64,000 bases of DNA from Brevundimonas naejangsanensis (GTDB lineage: Bacteria > Pseudomonadota > Alphaproteobacteria > Caulobacterales > Caulobacteraceae), in contig NZ_CP015614.1 in the NCBI RefSeq assembly GCF_000635915.2, positions 2,578,501 to 2,642,500 on the forward strand. The letters are read 5' to 3'. Of the stretch, positions 34,417-45,154 are shown in pieces. The notes under the pieces are model-generated. The model saw nothing but the letters and a program-made list of their open reading frames with translations, made no database searches and had not been told where the DNA came from. Within the stretch, counting starts at the first letter, position 1, and the number at the start of each line of letters is the position of its first letter. Made by a program: the position numbers and the translations under genes.

Positions 34417-35577
34417 ATGACCATTCCCTTCATCGACCTCCAGGCCCAGCGCCTTCGCCTCGCCGGCAAGATCGAGGCCGCCGTCCAGGAGGCCGTGGTC
34501 GGCGGCGCCTGGGTCATGGGTCCGCAGGTGCGCCAGTTCGAGGCCGACCTGGCCGCCTTCGGCAAGGCCAAGCACGCCCTGGGCTGCGCCAACGGCACCG
34601 ACGCCCTGGCCCTGCCGCTGATGGCTTGGGGGATCGGGCGCGGCGACGCGGTCTTTGTCCCCAGCTTCACCTTCGCCGCCACGGCCGAGGTCGTGCCCTG
34701 GTTCGACGCCGAGCCGGTCTTCGTCGACGTGGACGAGAACACCTACAACATGGACCCGGCCGCCCTGGAGCGGGCCATCGAGGGCATCAAGGCCGAGGGT
34801 CGCCTGACCCCACGCGTGGTCATCGCCGTCGACCTGTTCGGCCAGCCGGCCGACTATCCGGCCATCAAGGCGATCTGCGACAAATATGATCTGAAACTGA
34901 TCTCGGACTCGGCCCAGGGCTTCGGCTGCACGATCGACGGCGCGCACCCGCTGAAATGGGCCGACGTGACCACCACCAGCTTCTTCCCGGCCAAGCCGCT
35001 GGGCTGCTACGGCGACGGCGGGGCGGTGCTGACCAACGACGACGATCTGGCACAGCTGATGGATTCCATCCGCGTCCACGGCAAGGCGGTGGCGGTCGAC
35101 CTGAAGGACCGGACCTTTGACCACGACCCCAAATACCTGAACATGCGCATCGGCCTGAACAGCCGCCTGGACACCATCCAGGCCGCTGTCCTGATCGAGA
35201 AGCTGAAGGTCTTCGGCCAGGAGATCGAATGGCGCAACGCCGCCGCCGCCCGCTACAACGAGGGCCTGCGCGCCCACGTCGCCAAGGTTCCGGACGTTCC
35301 GGCGGGCAATGTCTCCAACTGGGCGCAGTATACGGTCGAGCATCCCGACCGCGACGCCCTGGCCGCGCACCTGAAGGATCAGGGCGTGCCCACGGCGGTC
35401 TATTATCCGATCCCGCTGCACCTGCAGCCCGCCTATGAGCATTTCCCGCGCGGCGCCGGGGGCCTGCCTGTCACCGAGCGGCTGAAGGATGTGGTGATCA
35501 GCCTGCCGATGCACTCGGACCTCGACGCACAGACGCAGGACCGCATCATCGCCGCCGTCGCCAGCTTCAAGGCCTGA
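34417..35577 (+). CDS. gnnB: DegT/DnrJ/EryC1 sugar aminotransferase (GnnB/WbpE-like)
   Basis: 386-residue PLP enzyme that aminates a keto-sugar nucleotide. Typical features: FIDLQAQRLRLAGKI at the start, GCANGTDALALPL, PSFTFAATAEVV, SDSAQGFGC, the PLP lysine in FFPAKPLGCYGDGGAV and GLNSRLDTIQAA. The next gene, 5 bases downstream, is a Gfo/Idh/MocA dehydrogenase. The pair matches the arrangement of GnnA/GnnB, which convert UDP-GlcNAc to its 3-amino analogue for diamino-sugar lipid A. WbpE-type roles in O-antigen are the alternative. Confidence 0.8.
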   Translation: MTIPFIDLQAQRLRLAGKIEAAVQEAVVGGAWVMGPQVRQFEADLAAFGKAKHALGCANGTDALALPLMAWGIGRGDAVFVPSFTFAATAEVVPWFDAEPVFVDVDENTYNMDPAALERAIEGIKAEGRLTPRVVIAVDLFGQPADYPAIKAICDKYDLKLISDSAQGFGCTIDGAHPLKWADVTTTSFFPAKPLGCYGDGGAVLTNDDDLAQLMDSIRVHGKAVAVDLKDRTFDHDPKYLNMRIGLNSRLDTIQAAVLIEKLKVFGQEIEWRNAAAARYNEGLRAHVAKVPDVPAGNVSNWAQYTVEHPDRDALAAHLKDQGVPTAVYYPIPLHLQPAYEHFPRGAGGLPVTERLKDVVISLPMHSDLDAQTQDRIIAAVASFKA

Positions 35578-35582
35578 TCCGC

Positions 35583-36521
35583 ATGACCATCCACCAGACC
35601 CCCCTCAAGATCGGCGTCGCCGGCGCCGGCGTCATGGGCCGCAACCACGCCCGCGTGCTGGCCGAACTGCGCGACGTCGAGCTGACGACGGTGTTCGATC
35701 CCGACGCCGTGACGGCCGAGGGCGTGGCCGCCGCCTATGGCGCGACCGCCGTGACGACGGCCGAGGCTTTCGTCGCCGCCGGTCTGGACGCCGCCGTCAT
35801 CGCCACGCCGAACCGCTATCATGCCGAGTTGGGCGTGGCCCTGCTGAATGCGGGCGTCCATGTGCTGGTCGAAAAGCCGATCGCGGCCACGGTCGCCGAC
35901 GCCCAGGCCATGATCGATGCGGCCAAGTCGAACAACCGCGTGCTGATGGTCGGCCATGTCGAGCGCTTCAACCCGGCGGTCGAGACGGTCAAGCGCGCCA
36001 TCGACGGCGACGAGATCATCTCCATCCAGATCACCCGCGTCGGCCCCTTCCCGCCGCGCATGGGCGAGGTCGGGGTGGTCATCGACCTGGCGGTGCACGA
36101 CATCGACATCATCCGTCACCTGACGGGGTCGGAGATGACCGAGGTCCAGTCCCTGCTGGGTCATGCCCACGCCTCGCGCGAGGATTCGGCCCTGCTGCAG
36201 TTCCGCATGGCCAATGACGTGATCGCCCACATCACCACCAACTGGGTCACGCCCTACAAGACCCGCACCCTGCAGGTCGCCACCAAGACCCGCTTCATCG
36301 TCGCCGATCTGATCACCCGCCAGGTGACCGAGTATTTCGGCCAGCAGCCGGACGGCTCCTACTCGACGCGGATGCTGAACTCCTGGCCCGCCGAACCGCT
36401 CAAGAAGGAGCACGAGGCCTTCCTCCACGCCATCCGCACCGGCGAGACGGCGGCGGTTTCGGGCGAGGACGGCCTGCGCAATCTGGAGGTGGCGCTGAGG
36501 TGTCTGGGGGAAAAGACCTAG
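35583..36521 (+). CDS. gnnA: Gfo/Idh/MocA sugar-nucleotide dehydrogenase (GnnA-like)
   Basis: 312 residues. Rossmann N-terminus IGVAGAGVMGRNHARVL, then HVLVEKPIA with the catalytic Lys of the family, NNRVLMVGHVERFNP, and DLAVHDIDIIRHL with the catalytic His region. It should oxidise the 3-OH of a UDP-sugar with NAD so that the upstream aminotransferase can act. Known: Caulobacter and Brevundimonas lipid A contains 2,3-diamino-2,3-dideoxyglucose. Inferred: these two genes make its precursor. Overlaps the convergent MaoC gene by four bases. Confidence 0.78.
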   Translation: MTIHQTPLKIGVAGAGVMGRNHARVLAELRDVELTTVFDPDAVTAEGVAAAYGATAVTTAEAFVAAGLDAAVIATPNRYHAELGVALLNAGVHVLVEKPIAATVADAQAMIDAAKSNNRVLMVGHVERFNPAVETVKRAIDGDEIISIQITRVGPFPPRMGEVGVVIDLAVHDIDIIRHLTGSEMTEVQSLLGHAHASREDSALLQFRMANDVIAHITTNWVTPYKTRTLQVATKTRFIVADLITRQVTEYFGQQPDGSYSTRMLNSWPAEPLKKEHEAFLHAIRTGETAAVSGEDGLRNLEVALRCLGEKT

Positions 36522-36985
36522 GTCTTCACCACATGCATGGTCAGCCATTCGACGATCAGGGCGGGCTTGTCGCCGCCGTCGATCTCGATGGTCAGTTCGT
36601 GCTTCAGCAGCCAACGCGTCATGCCGTCCTGGGCGCCCTTGTCTTCAGCTGACAGCAGTTTGAAGCGGCCGCGCACGCGCGATCCGGACGGCGCCGGGGC
36701 GAGGAAGCGCAGGCGGTCGAAGCCGTAATTGACCGACATGACCAGATCATCCAGCGGGGCGACGGCCTCCATGCTCATCGCCGAGGCGAGGCTGAGGGTC
36801 AAAAAGCCATGCGCGATGGTCCCGCCAAAGGGGGTCGCCTTGGCGCGTTCGGGATCGACGTGGATGAACTGCTCGTCCTCGGTCAGACTAGCGAAGGCGT
36901 CGATGCGCGCCTGATCCAGGTCGAACCAGCGGCTGACGCCGACGTCCTGATTGATCATGGATTGAAGTTCGCTGGCCTTGGTCAT
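36518..36985 (-). CDS. MaoC-like hot-dog dehydratase
   Basis: 155 residues, single hot-dog fold. The hydratase motif is seen in DQARIDAFASLTEDEQFIHVDPERA ... TPFGGTIAHGFLTLSLAS, giving Asp/His of R-specific enoyl-CoA hydratases. C-terminal VNYGFDRLRFLAPAPSGSRVRG is also typical. It likely hydrates enoyl-CoAs, for fatty acid or polyhydroxyalkanoate metabolism. Confidence 0.88.
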   Translation of the reverse strand: MTKASELQSMINQDVGVSRWFDLDQARIDAFASLTEDEQFIHVDPERAKATPFGGTIAHGFLTLSLASAMSMEAVAPLDDLVMSVNYGFDRLRFLAPAPSGSRVRGRFKLLSAEDKGAQDGMTRWLLKHELTIEIDGGDKPALIVEWLTMHVVKT

Positions 36986-37050
36986 GGATGACGCTCCCCT
37001 TAGAGACGGGCCTCAGCTTAGCCGCTATCTCCCCGCCCGCGCCAGCGAGG

Positions 37051-38025
37051 TCATCCCCCGAACCGCCCCTCGATGACGGCGCTGAATAGGCCGGGGTCGA
37101 CGTTGCCGCCGGACAGGACGACGCCGGTGGTCAGGCCCTCGCCCGCGACCTTGCCCGACAGAAGGGCGGCCAGGGACACGGCGCCGCCCGGTTCGATGAC
37201 CAGCTTCAGCCAGCGGAAGGCGAAGCGCATGGCCCCGGCGACCTCGGCGTCGGTGACGGTCGCCGCGCCCGACAGGCGTTGGTTGATGGGGAAGGTCAGT
37301 TCGCCCGGCATGGGCGCCATCAGGGCGTCGCAGATCGACGGCGCGCCCTCAGGATGGCCGCCGCGCATCCCGGCCGCCAGCGAGCGGCGAGTGTCGTCGA
37401 AGGCTTCCGGCTCGACCACGATGACGCGGGTGTCCGGGCTCTGTTCGGCCATGACCAGATTGATGCCGGCGATCAGCCCGCCGCCCGAGGCGCCGCACAG
37501 CAGCTGGTCCATCGGCGCGCCCGCCTGCTCCAGCATCTCCAGCCCGACCGTGCCCTGACCCTCGATGACGAAGGGATCGTCGAAGGGCGGGACGAGGACG
37601 CAGCCGCGCTCGGCCGCGATCTCGGCGCCGATGGCCTCGCGGCTCTCGGTCCAGCGGTCGTAGAAGCGCACCTCGCCGCCAAAGGCGCGCACCCCCTCGA
37701 CCTTCACCGCCGGGCTGTCGGACGGCATGACGATCAGGGCGCGGGTCCCGACGGCCTTGGCGGCGGCCGCGACCCCTTGGGCATGGTTGCCCGAGGAATA
37801 GGCGACGACGCCGCGCGTCTTCTCTTCGTCGGTCAGTCGGCTGATGCGGTTATAGGCCCCGCGGAACTTGAAGGCGCCCGCGACCTGAAGCGTCTCCGCC
37901 TTCAGCAGCACCCGCCCGCCGACGGCCTCGTTCAGGGCCGGATGCTCGATCAGCGGCGTGCGAACGGCGGCGGGAGCGATCTGGCGGGCGGCGTCGACGA
38001 CGCCTTCGATGCTGGGCGTATGCAT
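37051..38025 (-). CDS. Threonine/serine dehydratase-like PLP enzyme
   Basis: 324 residues, fold type II. PLP lysine in AGAFKFRGAYNRI near 52, SSGNHAQGVAAAAK and the glycine-rich phosphate loop CGASGGGLIAG near 185. It lacks the C-terminal ACT-like regulatory domain of biosynthetic IlvA, so a catabolic-type threonine dehydratase, serine dehydratase or racemase, or hydroxyaspartate ammonia-lyase is more likely. Divergent from glpK with 44 bases between. Confidence 0.88.
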   Translation of the reverse strand: MHTPSIEGVVDAARQIAPAAVRTPLIEHPALNEAVGGRVLLKAETLQVAGAFKFRGAYNRISRLTDEEKTRGVVAYSSGNHAQGVAAAAKAVGTRALIVMPSDSPAVKVEGVRAFGGEVRFYDRWTESREAIGAEIAAERGCVLVPPFDDPFVIEGQGTVGLEMLEQAGAPMDQLLCGASGGGLIAGINLVMAEQSPDTRVIVVEPEAFDDTRRSLAAGMRGGHPEGAPSICDALMAPMPGELTFPINQRLSGAATVTDAEVAGAMRFAFRWLKLVIEPGGAVSLAALLSGKVAGEGLTTGVVLSGGNVDPGLFSAVIEGRFGG

Positions 38026-38069
38026 GGTTCCCTCTTACGCGCGGACGCGGGCTCTGCATAAGTGTCATC

Positions 38070-39692
<1,623 letters not shown>

Positions 39693-39788
39693 GCGGGCGG
39701 TGGTCGCCATTTGAAACAGTTATTATTGCAGATCGATTTGTGAAACGGGTGCGGAAGGCCTACCTATCGGTCTGGAGCATGAACACTG

Positions 39789-40265
39789 ATGTCTGACAGC
39801 CAACGTTTTCCCGTCGCCGCCCACGCCCTGGCCTATCTGGCCCACAAGGGCGCCTATGCGGCGACCGAGGCCGAGCCGAGCGCCGTCCTGGCCGCTTCGG
39901 TGCCGACCAATCCGGTGGTCATCCGCCGGGTGACCGCCCTGCTGGCCAAGGCGGGGCTGATCGCGACGCGTCCGGGCGCCTCGGGCGGGTCGTGGCTGCT
40001 GCGGCGCCCTGAGACCATCTGTCTGGACGAGGTGCTGCGGGCGGTGAACGGTTGCGCCCATCTGGGTTCTCCGCCTGCGGGGGCCAAGGGCTGCCCGATC
40101 GGCGAACATATTCCGCGTCAGGTCGCCAAGGCCCTGACGGCGGCGGACCAGGCGGCGGGCGCAGCCCTGTCGAAGATCACCATCGCCGACCTGCTGGAAG
40201 AAGACCCTGAGGTGTTGCGCGCCTTCGCCCCGCATCCGTCCTGTCCCAACGCCGACGCAGCCTGA
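39789..40265 (+). CDS. Rrf2-family transcriptional regulator
   Basis: 158 residues. N-terminal winged helix (RFPVAAHALAYLAHKGAYAA, NPVVIRRVTALLAKAGLIAT, RPGASGGSWLLRRPETICLD) as in Rrf2 proteins. Two cysteines fall where iron-sulfur-type Rrf2 members place theirs (NGCAHLG and KGCPIGEHI), with a third in HPSCPN at the end; whether a cluster binds is unknown. It is followed after 10 bases by an SDR gene, a likely target. The AT-rich gap upstream has ATTTGAAAC and ATTTGTGAAAC, possible operator halves. Confidence 0.87.
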   Translation: MSDSQRFPVAAHALAYLAHKGAYAATEAEPSAVLAASVPTNPVVIRRVTALLAKAGLIATRPGASGGSWLLRRPETICLDEVLRAVNGCAHLGSPPAGAKGCPIGEHIPRQVAKALTAADQAAGAALSKITIADLLEEDPEVLRAFAPHPSCPNADAA

Positions 40266-40275
40266 CGAGCCGTCC

Positions 40276-41082
40276 GTGGGGGAGGGGCGCCGCACCATTC
40301 TGATCACCGGCGCTTCGGCGGGCATAGGGGCCGCGCTGGCCCGTGTCTGCGCCGGGCGTGGCTACGACCTGATCCTGACCGCCCGTCGCGAAGGACCGCT
40401 GCAGAGCCTGGCCGAGGAACTGAGCGCTGCGTACGGCGTCGCGATCGCCGTCATTCCCGCTGATCTGGCTGACCCTGACGCGCCCGTCCGTCTGGTCGAG
40501 GCGATCACCGTGCGGGGCCTGGCCGTCGACGGCCTGATCAATAACGCAGGCTTCAGCCGCACCACAGGCTTTCTGACCACGGACCCGGCTGACCACGCCG
40601 CCATGGTCCGCGTCATGCTGAGCGCGCCGGTCGAGCTGTCGCGTCTGCTGCTGCCGGGCATGGCCGCGCGCGGCTGGGGCCGGGTGCTGAACGTCGCCTC
40701 CCTGGCCGGGCAGATGCCCGCGACCGGCGGCGACACCCTTTACGGCCCGATCAAGAGCTTCCTGATCAAGGCGTCGCAAGGGTTGTGGCTGGAGATGCAG
40801 GGGACGGGCGTGCACGTCACCGCCCTGTGCCCCGGCTACACCTATACCGAGTTCCACGACGTCAACGGCTCGCGCGAGCAGGTCTCGGCCGCCTATCCGA
40901 AGTGGATGTGGATGGACGCCGATCGCGTCGCGCGCATCGGCTGGGACGCGGTCGAGGCGAACCGCCCGCGCGTGACGCCGGGCGTGATGAACAATGTGCT
41001 GGCGGCCCTGGGCGGAATGCTGCCCAACACGATGGCGCTGAAGATGGTCGGCGGCCACGCCAGGCGGCTGGACCGCCTCTAG
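40276..41082 (+). CDS. Short-chain dehydrogenase/reductase
   Basis: 268 residues from GTG. Classical SDR: cofactor motif TGASAGIGAAL at 11-21, INNAGFSRTTGF, catalytic Ser in NVASLAGQMPA, and Tyr/Lys in LYGPIKSFLIK; C-terminal CPGYTYTEFHD. The YxxxK spacing is normal, so it should be active with NAD(P)H. Substrate unknown. It is the second gene of an apparent pair with the Rrf2 regulator. Confidence 0.88.
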   Translation: MGEGRRTILITGASAGIGAALARVCAGRGYDLILTARREGPLQSLAEELSAAYGVAIAVIPADLADPDAPVRLVEAITVRGLAVDGLINNAGFSRTTGFLTTDPADHAAMVRVMLSAPVELSRLLLPGMAARGWGRVLNVASLAGQMPATGGDTLYGPIKSFLIKASQGLWLEMQGTGVHVTALCPGYTYTEFHDVNGSREQVSAAYPKWMWMDADRVARIGWDAVEANRPRVTPGVMNNVLAALGGMLPNTMALKMVGGHARRLDRL

Positions 41083-41085
41083 CGG

Positions 41086-41784
41086 CTACTGGCCGCCCGC
41101 CGGATAGGGGGCGGTGACGCCGGCGCTGAACATGCCCGGCAGAGCCTCGCCCAGACCCATCAGGATGAACTGGATCGCCAGGGCGCACAGGATCAGGCCC
41201 AGCACCCGCACCACAATGGCCATGCCCACGTCGCCGAGGATGCGGCTGATCGGCCCCGTGGCCGAGAAGCACAGGAAGGTGACCACGCAGGCGGCGATCA
41301 TGGCGACCAGGGAGGAGACGGTGCCGACCAGGCCCAGCTTGGCCGCCTCGCCGGCGTTGATGATCACGGCCGAGATGGCGCCGGGCCCGATCATCAGCGG
41401 AATGGCGAACGGCACGATCAGCCGCTTGAAGCGGCGCTTGGCGTAGCCGCGCACGTCCTTGGCGTCGGTCGCGGCGTCGGCGTCGGCGAAGATGGCGAGG
41501 AAGTCCTCGCGCGCCATGTCCAGACCGAGCAACAGCAGCAGGATCCCGCCTGCGATGCGGAAGGCCGCCAGCGAAATGCCGAAGAACTGCAGCAGGCCCA
41601 GGCCAGTGAAGAAGAAGAAGCCGAGGAAGACCACGGCGAACAGGCAGATCATGGCCGAGACGCTGATCCGCTGACGCAGGGAGGCGCCCGCCGTGGCCGC
41701 CGCGAAGATCGGCACATTGCCGATGGGGTCCAGCAGGGCGAACAGCGCCACGAACAGGTTGACCCCCAGATCGACCGCGTTCAT
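41086..41784 (-). CDS. MarC/UPF0056-family membrane protein
   Basis: 232 residues, six hydrophobic segments. Opening NLFVALFALLDPIGNVPIFAA, the mid-protein FRIAGGILLLLLGLDM and VPFAIPLMIGPGAISAVI are MarC-family signatures. Once linked to multiple antibiotic resistance, the family is now of unclear transport function. Convergent with the SDR gene and divergent from pyrF. Confidence 0.92.
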   Translation of the reverse strand: MNAVDLGVNLFVALFALLDPIGNVPIFAAATAGASLRQRISVSAMICLFAVVFLGFFFFTGLGLLQFFGISLAAFRIAGGILLLLLGLDMAREDFLAIFADADAATDAKDVRGYAKRRFKRLIVPFAIPLMIGPGAISAVIINAGEAAKLGLVGTVSSLVAMIAACVVTFLCFSATGPISRILGDVGMAIVVRVLGLILCALAIQFILMGLGEALPGMFSAGVTAPYPAGGQ

Positions 41785-41881
41785 TGCTCCATCCCGCCCT
41801 TAAAACCCGCCGCGCGACCGCGACTCCTTGCCCCACCTATCGGGGCATCCGCGCGCGCCTGCAAGCCGCCGAGAGCTGGAA

Positions 41882-42604
41882 ATGTCCGCAGACCGACCCA
41901 ATCGTCCTTTCGATCCGCGCGTGATCTGCGCCCTGGACGTGCCGACGACCGATGAGGCGCGGGCTTTGGTTGAGCGGATCGGCGATGCGCTGGGCTTTTA
42001 CAAGGTGGGGCTTCAGCTGTTCGCCTCAGACGGCATGGCGCTGGCGCGCGAGTTGAAGGCGTCCGGCGCCCAGGTGTTCCTCGACTGGAAGCTGCACGAT
42101 ATCGGCGCGACGGTGGAGAAGGCGACGGCGGCGCTGGCCCATGCGGGTTGCGATCTGCTGACCGTCCACGCCCGGCCGCAGGTGATGGCGGCGGCGGCGC
42201 GCGGCGCGGCAGGCTCGGACCTGAAGATCTTGGGCGTGACCGTCCTGACCAGCCTGACCGACGACGATCTGAGGGCGGACGATCACAGCCTGTCGGCCGC
42301 CGAACTGGTGGAGCTGCGGGTGCGCCAGGCGCTGGAGGCGGGCGTCCACGGCGTCGTCTCCAGCCCGCATGAGGCGGGCCGGGCGCGGCGGATTGCAGTC
42401 GAGGGCGGCAGCGAGGACTTCTTGATCGTCACCCCGGGCGTGCGGCCTGCCGGGGCGGCGATGGACGATCAGGCGCGCGCGGCGACCCCGGTCAGCGCGC
42501 TAGAGGCCGGGGCGACCCATCTGGTCATCGGACGCCCGATCACGGCCGTCGCCGATCCGCGCGCGGCGGCTCAGGCGATTACGCAGGAGATTGCGCTGGT
42601 CTGA
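41882..42604 (+). CDS. pyrF: Orotidine 5'-phosphate decarboxylase
   Basis: 240 residues; converts OMP to UMP in pyrimidine synthesis. TIM-barrel motifs: VICALDVPTTDEA, the catalytic VFLDWKLHDIGATV (D-x-K-x-x-D), LTVHARP, and the C-terminal phosphate loop IVTPGVRPAG...HLVIGRPIT. The start at MSADRPNRPFD is placed where conservation begins. Ends at a strong terminator. Confidence 0.96.
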   Translation: MSADRPNRPFDPRVICALDVPTTDEARALVERIGDALGFYKVGLQLFASDGMALARELKASGAQVFLDWKLHDIGATVEKATAALAHAGCDLLTVHARPQVMAAAARGAAGSDLKILGVTVLTSLTDDDLRADDHSLSAAELVELRVRQALEAGVHGVVSSPHEAGRARRIAVEGGSEDFLIVTPGVRPAGAAMDDQARAATPVSALEAGATHLVIGRPITAVADPRAAAQAITQEIALV

Positions 42605-42651
42605 TGGTTAGAGGACTGATCCCGAAGGGGATCGTGCTTCACGTGAAACAT

Positions 42652-42683
42652 AAAGGGCGGCGTCCGCAGACGCCGCCCTTTTT
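42652..42683. terminator. Bidirectional intrinsic terminator
   Basis: A perfect 14-bp stem (AAAGGGCGGCGTC with its complement, loop CGCA) followed by TTT lies 47 bases after pyrF and just before the stop of the convergent gene. It can end transcripts from both sides. Confidence 0.85.
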
Positions 42684-42688
42684 CGTGA

Positions 42689-43519
42689 TCAGCCGCGCTC
42701 GCCGCGTTCCTGGCGGTAGGGCCGCTCGGTCGGCGACGGCGCAGACGGCGGGGCCGGCGGCACGGCGTAGTAGCCCTGATCGAAGTTCACGACCGGCGGG
42801 GCCGTCTCGACGCGCGGCGGTTCGACATAGACGTCGGGTCGGGCCACTTCGACCTGGGCTGGGGCGACGCGCACGTCAGCGGCGGCGACATGGACCGGCG
42901 GCGGGGCGACGTGGACGCGGGCCGGTTCGACGTAGACCGGGGCCGGCTGCACATAGATCGGCGGCGACTCCACATAGACGGGCGGCTGCGAAACATAGAC
43001 GGGCGGCTGGCTGACGTAGATCGGCTCGGAGCGGTAATGCACGGGTTGAGGCGGCGGGCCGCAGCGGCCGCAATCCTGGCTGTAACCGCCCTGATAATAG
43101 CCCTGCTGCTGATAGCCGCCACCGTACTGACCGCCGCTGTATTGGCCGCCGTAGCCGCCATAGCCATAGCGCGCCCACGGATAGCGGCCGTAGCCGTCGA
43201 CCGGATAGCCGAAGGGCATGGAGCGGGTGACGCCGGAATAGCCATAGCCTCCCTGCTGGATCGGCGGTTGCGACGGAGCGACCACGACGGGCGGCCGCAC
43301 CCCGGCGCCGCCGTAGCCGTACCCATAGCCGTAGCTCTCGACGGGGCCGTAGCCGCCCTGCCAGCCGGTGTCGCTGTACCAAGTCTGGGCGCGGCTCTGA
43401 ACCACGGGACCGCGGGCGTAGCCTGCGGCGGCGTTATAGCGGGCGCCGGCCTGATGGGCCTCGGCGGCGCCGGCGATCAGCATCGCCGCGCCGGCGGCGG
43501 CGTAGAATAGAGCCTTCAT
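42689..43519 (-). CDS. Secreted Gly/Tyr- and Val/Pro-repeat protein
   Basis: 276 residues. Signal peptide MKALFYAAAGAAMLIAGAAEA, then a Tyr/Gly/Gln-rich half (GYGYGYGG, GGQYGGGYQQQGYYQGGY), a CGRCG motif, and a Val/Pro half of about 15 seven-residue units of type PPVYVSQ / APVYVEP / RVHVAPP. AAGGAG precedes ATG. The repeats suggest an extended or beta-rich surface or periplasmic protein; some PPVYV repeats are seen in cell-surface proteins of alphaproteobacteria. No function is recognised. Confidence 0.72.
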   Translation of the reverse strand: MKALFYAAAGAAMLIAGAAEAHQAGARYNAAAGYARGPVVQSRAQTWYSDTGWQGGYGPVESYGYGYGYGGAGVRPPVVVAPSQPPIQQGGYGYSGVTRSMPFGYPVDGYGRYPWARYGYGGYGGQYSGGQYGGGYQQQGYYQGGYSQDCGRCGPPPQPVHYRSEPIYVSQPPVYVSQPPVYVESPPIYVQPAPVYVEPARVHVAPPPVHVAAADVRVAPAQVEVARPDVYVEPPRVETAPPVVNFDQGYYAVPPAPPSAPSPTERPYRQERGERG

Positions 43520-43644
43520 GGCTGCGCTCCTTGTTTCGGCCGCAAAGGTTAATGCGGATCTCGTCGGAGCGTTCATTATTCTCCCGTCAAGGGAACCAGC
43601 GCGGGTTGGGGCAGCCGCAGACTGGGCGACAGCGCGGTCGCCGA

Positions 43645-43775
43645 CTCAAGCAGCAAGCGCGCCCTCGTCGCGAAAGATGGCGTCTTAAGTCAGCTCAAGC
43701 AGCGAGCCGCCGTGCGGTGAGCGGTAGCGCACTAAAAACTCAAGCAGCGAGCCGCCGTGCGGCGAGCGGCAGCGC
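43645..43775 (-). repeat. Three palindromic repeats, family B
   Basis: Clear copies at 43694-43730 and 43739-43775 (CTCAAGCAGCGAGCCGCC then GTGCGG and GAGCGG.AGCGC), nearly identical to each other, and a degraded one from 43645. They run on the opposite strand to the copies at 1611 and 59327. The last ends one base before the stop codon of the DUF1674 gene. Confidence 0.75.
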
Positions 43776-43776
43776 C

Positions 43777-44019
43777 CTAAAAGTCCACCGCGAGGCCCTT
43801 CTTCTCCCAGTCGCCGAAGCGGGTCGGCTCGGGCCCTTTGCGGCCGCCGACTTCGTTGGGCAAGGCGGCGTCGTCTTCCGCGGCGCGGCGTTCGGCCGCT
43901 TCCAGCAGGGCGCGGCGCGCGGCCTCGCTTAGCGGGCGGTCCGGCGTGGCGTGAGGCACGTCGGCGTTGAAGACGTCCTCGGCAGAGGTTTCGGTCGGGG
44001 GGGTGGGCTGTTCGGTCAC
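43777..44019 (-). CDS. DUF1674 protein (SDHAF4-like)
   Basis: 80 residues from GTG at 44019. The first 50 are polar and proline/glutamate-rich, the end RKGPEPTRFGDWEKKGLAVDF carries the DUF1674 signature RFGDWEKKG. Eukaryotic members (SDHAF4) help assemble succinate dehydrogenase; alphaproteobacterial homologues probably do likewise. An upstream extension exists in frame but would overlap the htpX promoter. Confidence 0.85.
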   Translation of the reverse strand: MTEQPTPPTETSAEDVFNADVPHATPDRPLSEAARRALLEAAERRAAEDDAALPNEVGGRKGPEPTRFGDWEKKGLAVDF

Positions 44020-44116
44020 AGGTCGCCTGCCTTGAGAGCGGGGATACTGGGGCTCAAATAGACGTTCCGGCCGAACACGCCACCCCTGAAGCCCGTTAGC
44101 TCGCTCGAACGCTCGC

Positions 44117-45097
44117 ATGAACCACCTGAAGACATTCGCCCTGCTGGCCGTGATGACCGCCCTGTTCATGGGGATCGGCTATCTGATCGGCGGCGCCACG
44201 GGCATGGCGATCGCCCTGGCCGTCGCGGCGGGGATGAACCTGTTCAGCTACTGGAACGCCGACAAGATCGTCCTGAAGATGTACCGCGCCCAGCCGGTGG
44301 ACGAGACCCACCCCAACGCCGTGGTGCGCGCCTATGTCGCCGATGTGAAGCAGATGGCGCAGGACGCCGGCCTGCCCCTGCCCAACATCACCATCATTCC
44401 GAACGACCAGCCCAACGCCTTCGCCACGGGACGCAATCCTCAGAACGCAGCGGTGGCTGCGACGACGGGCCTGCTGGACATGCTGACGCGCGAGGAGATT
44501 CGCGGGGTGATGGCGCACGAGTTGGCCCATGTGAAGAACCGCGACACCCTGACCATGACGGTCACGGCGACGGTGGCGGGCGCCATCGCCATGCTGGCCA
44601 ACTTCGCCCTGTTCTTCGGCGGCGGGGACGACCGCGAGCGGCCCGGCGGGATGATCGGGACCATCGCCCTGATGTTGCTGGCGCCGATGGCGGCGGGTCT
44701 GGTGCAGATGGCCATCAGCCGCGCGCGCGAATACGAGGCCGACCGCGTCGGCGCCGAGATTGCCAACGACCCCCAGGCCCTGGCCTCGGCCCTGCAGAAG
44801 ATCGAGGCCTATGCGCGCGGCGCAGTGAACGCCCCGGCCGAGCGCAATCCGGCCACGGCCCATATGTTCATCATCAACCCGCTGAACGGCAAGGGGGCGG
44901 ACAATCTGTTCTCGACCCACCCGGCCACCGGCAACCGCGTCCGCGCCCTGATGGAGCTGGGGGCGAAGATGGGCATGAGGACGCGCCCGGCGGCGGCCTT
45001 CGTGGCGCCTTCGCCCTCCGCCGCGCCGATCCGCGGGACCAGCGTGCCCACGACCGATGACGGTCGTGCATCGCCGCCGCGCGGCCCGTGGGGCTGA
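44117..45097 (+). CDS. htpX: Membrane-bound zinc metalloprotease HtpX
   Basis: 326 residues. N-terminal membrane helices ([38 protein letters not shown]), then the catalytic [12 protein letters not shown] (HExxH with His ligands) and a further Glu in [13 protein letters not shown]; two more membrane segments lie between. It degrades misfolded membrane proteins under envelope stress. The C-terminal 60 residues after [15 protein letters not shown] form a disordered tail. Confidence 0.96.
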   Translation: MNHLKTFALLAVMTALFMGIGYLIGGATGMAIALAVAAGMNLFSYWNADKIVLKMYRAQPVDETHPNAVVRAYVADVKQMAQDAGLPLPNITIIPNDQPNAFATGRNPQNAAVAATTGLLDMLTREEIRGVMAHELAHVKNRDTLTMTVTATVAGAIAMLANFALFFGGGDDRERPGGMIGTIALMLLAPMAAGLVQMAISRAREYEADRVGAEIANDPQALASALQKIEAYARGAVNAPAERNPATAHMFIINPLNGKGADNLFSTHPATGNRVRALMELGAKMGMRTRPAAAFVAPSPSAAPIRGTSVPTTDDGRASPPRGPWG

Positions 45098-45154
45098 ACC
45101 TTCCGCACCGAGGGGGCTTTGCGTGCGCGGGCATTAGCCGCTAGAGCGCGCGCC

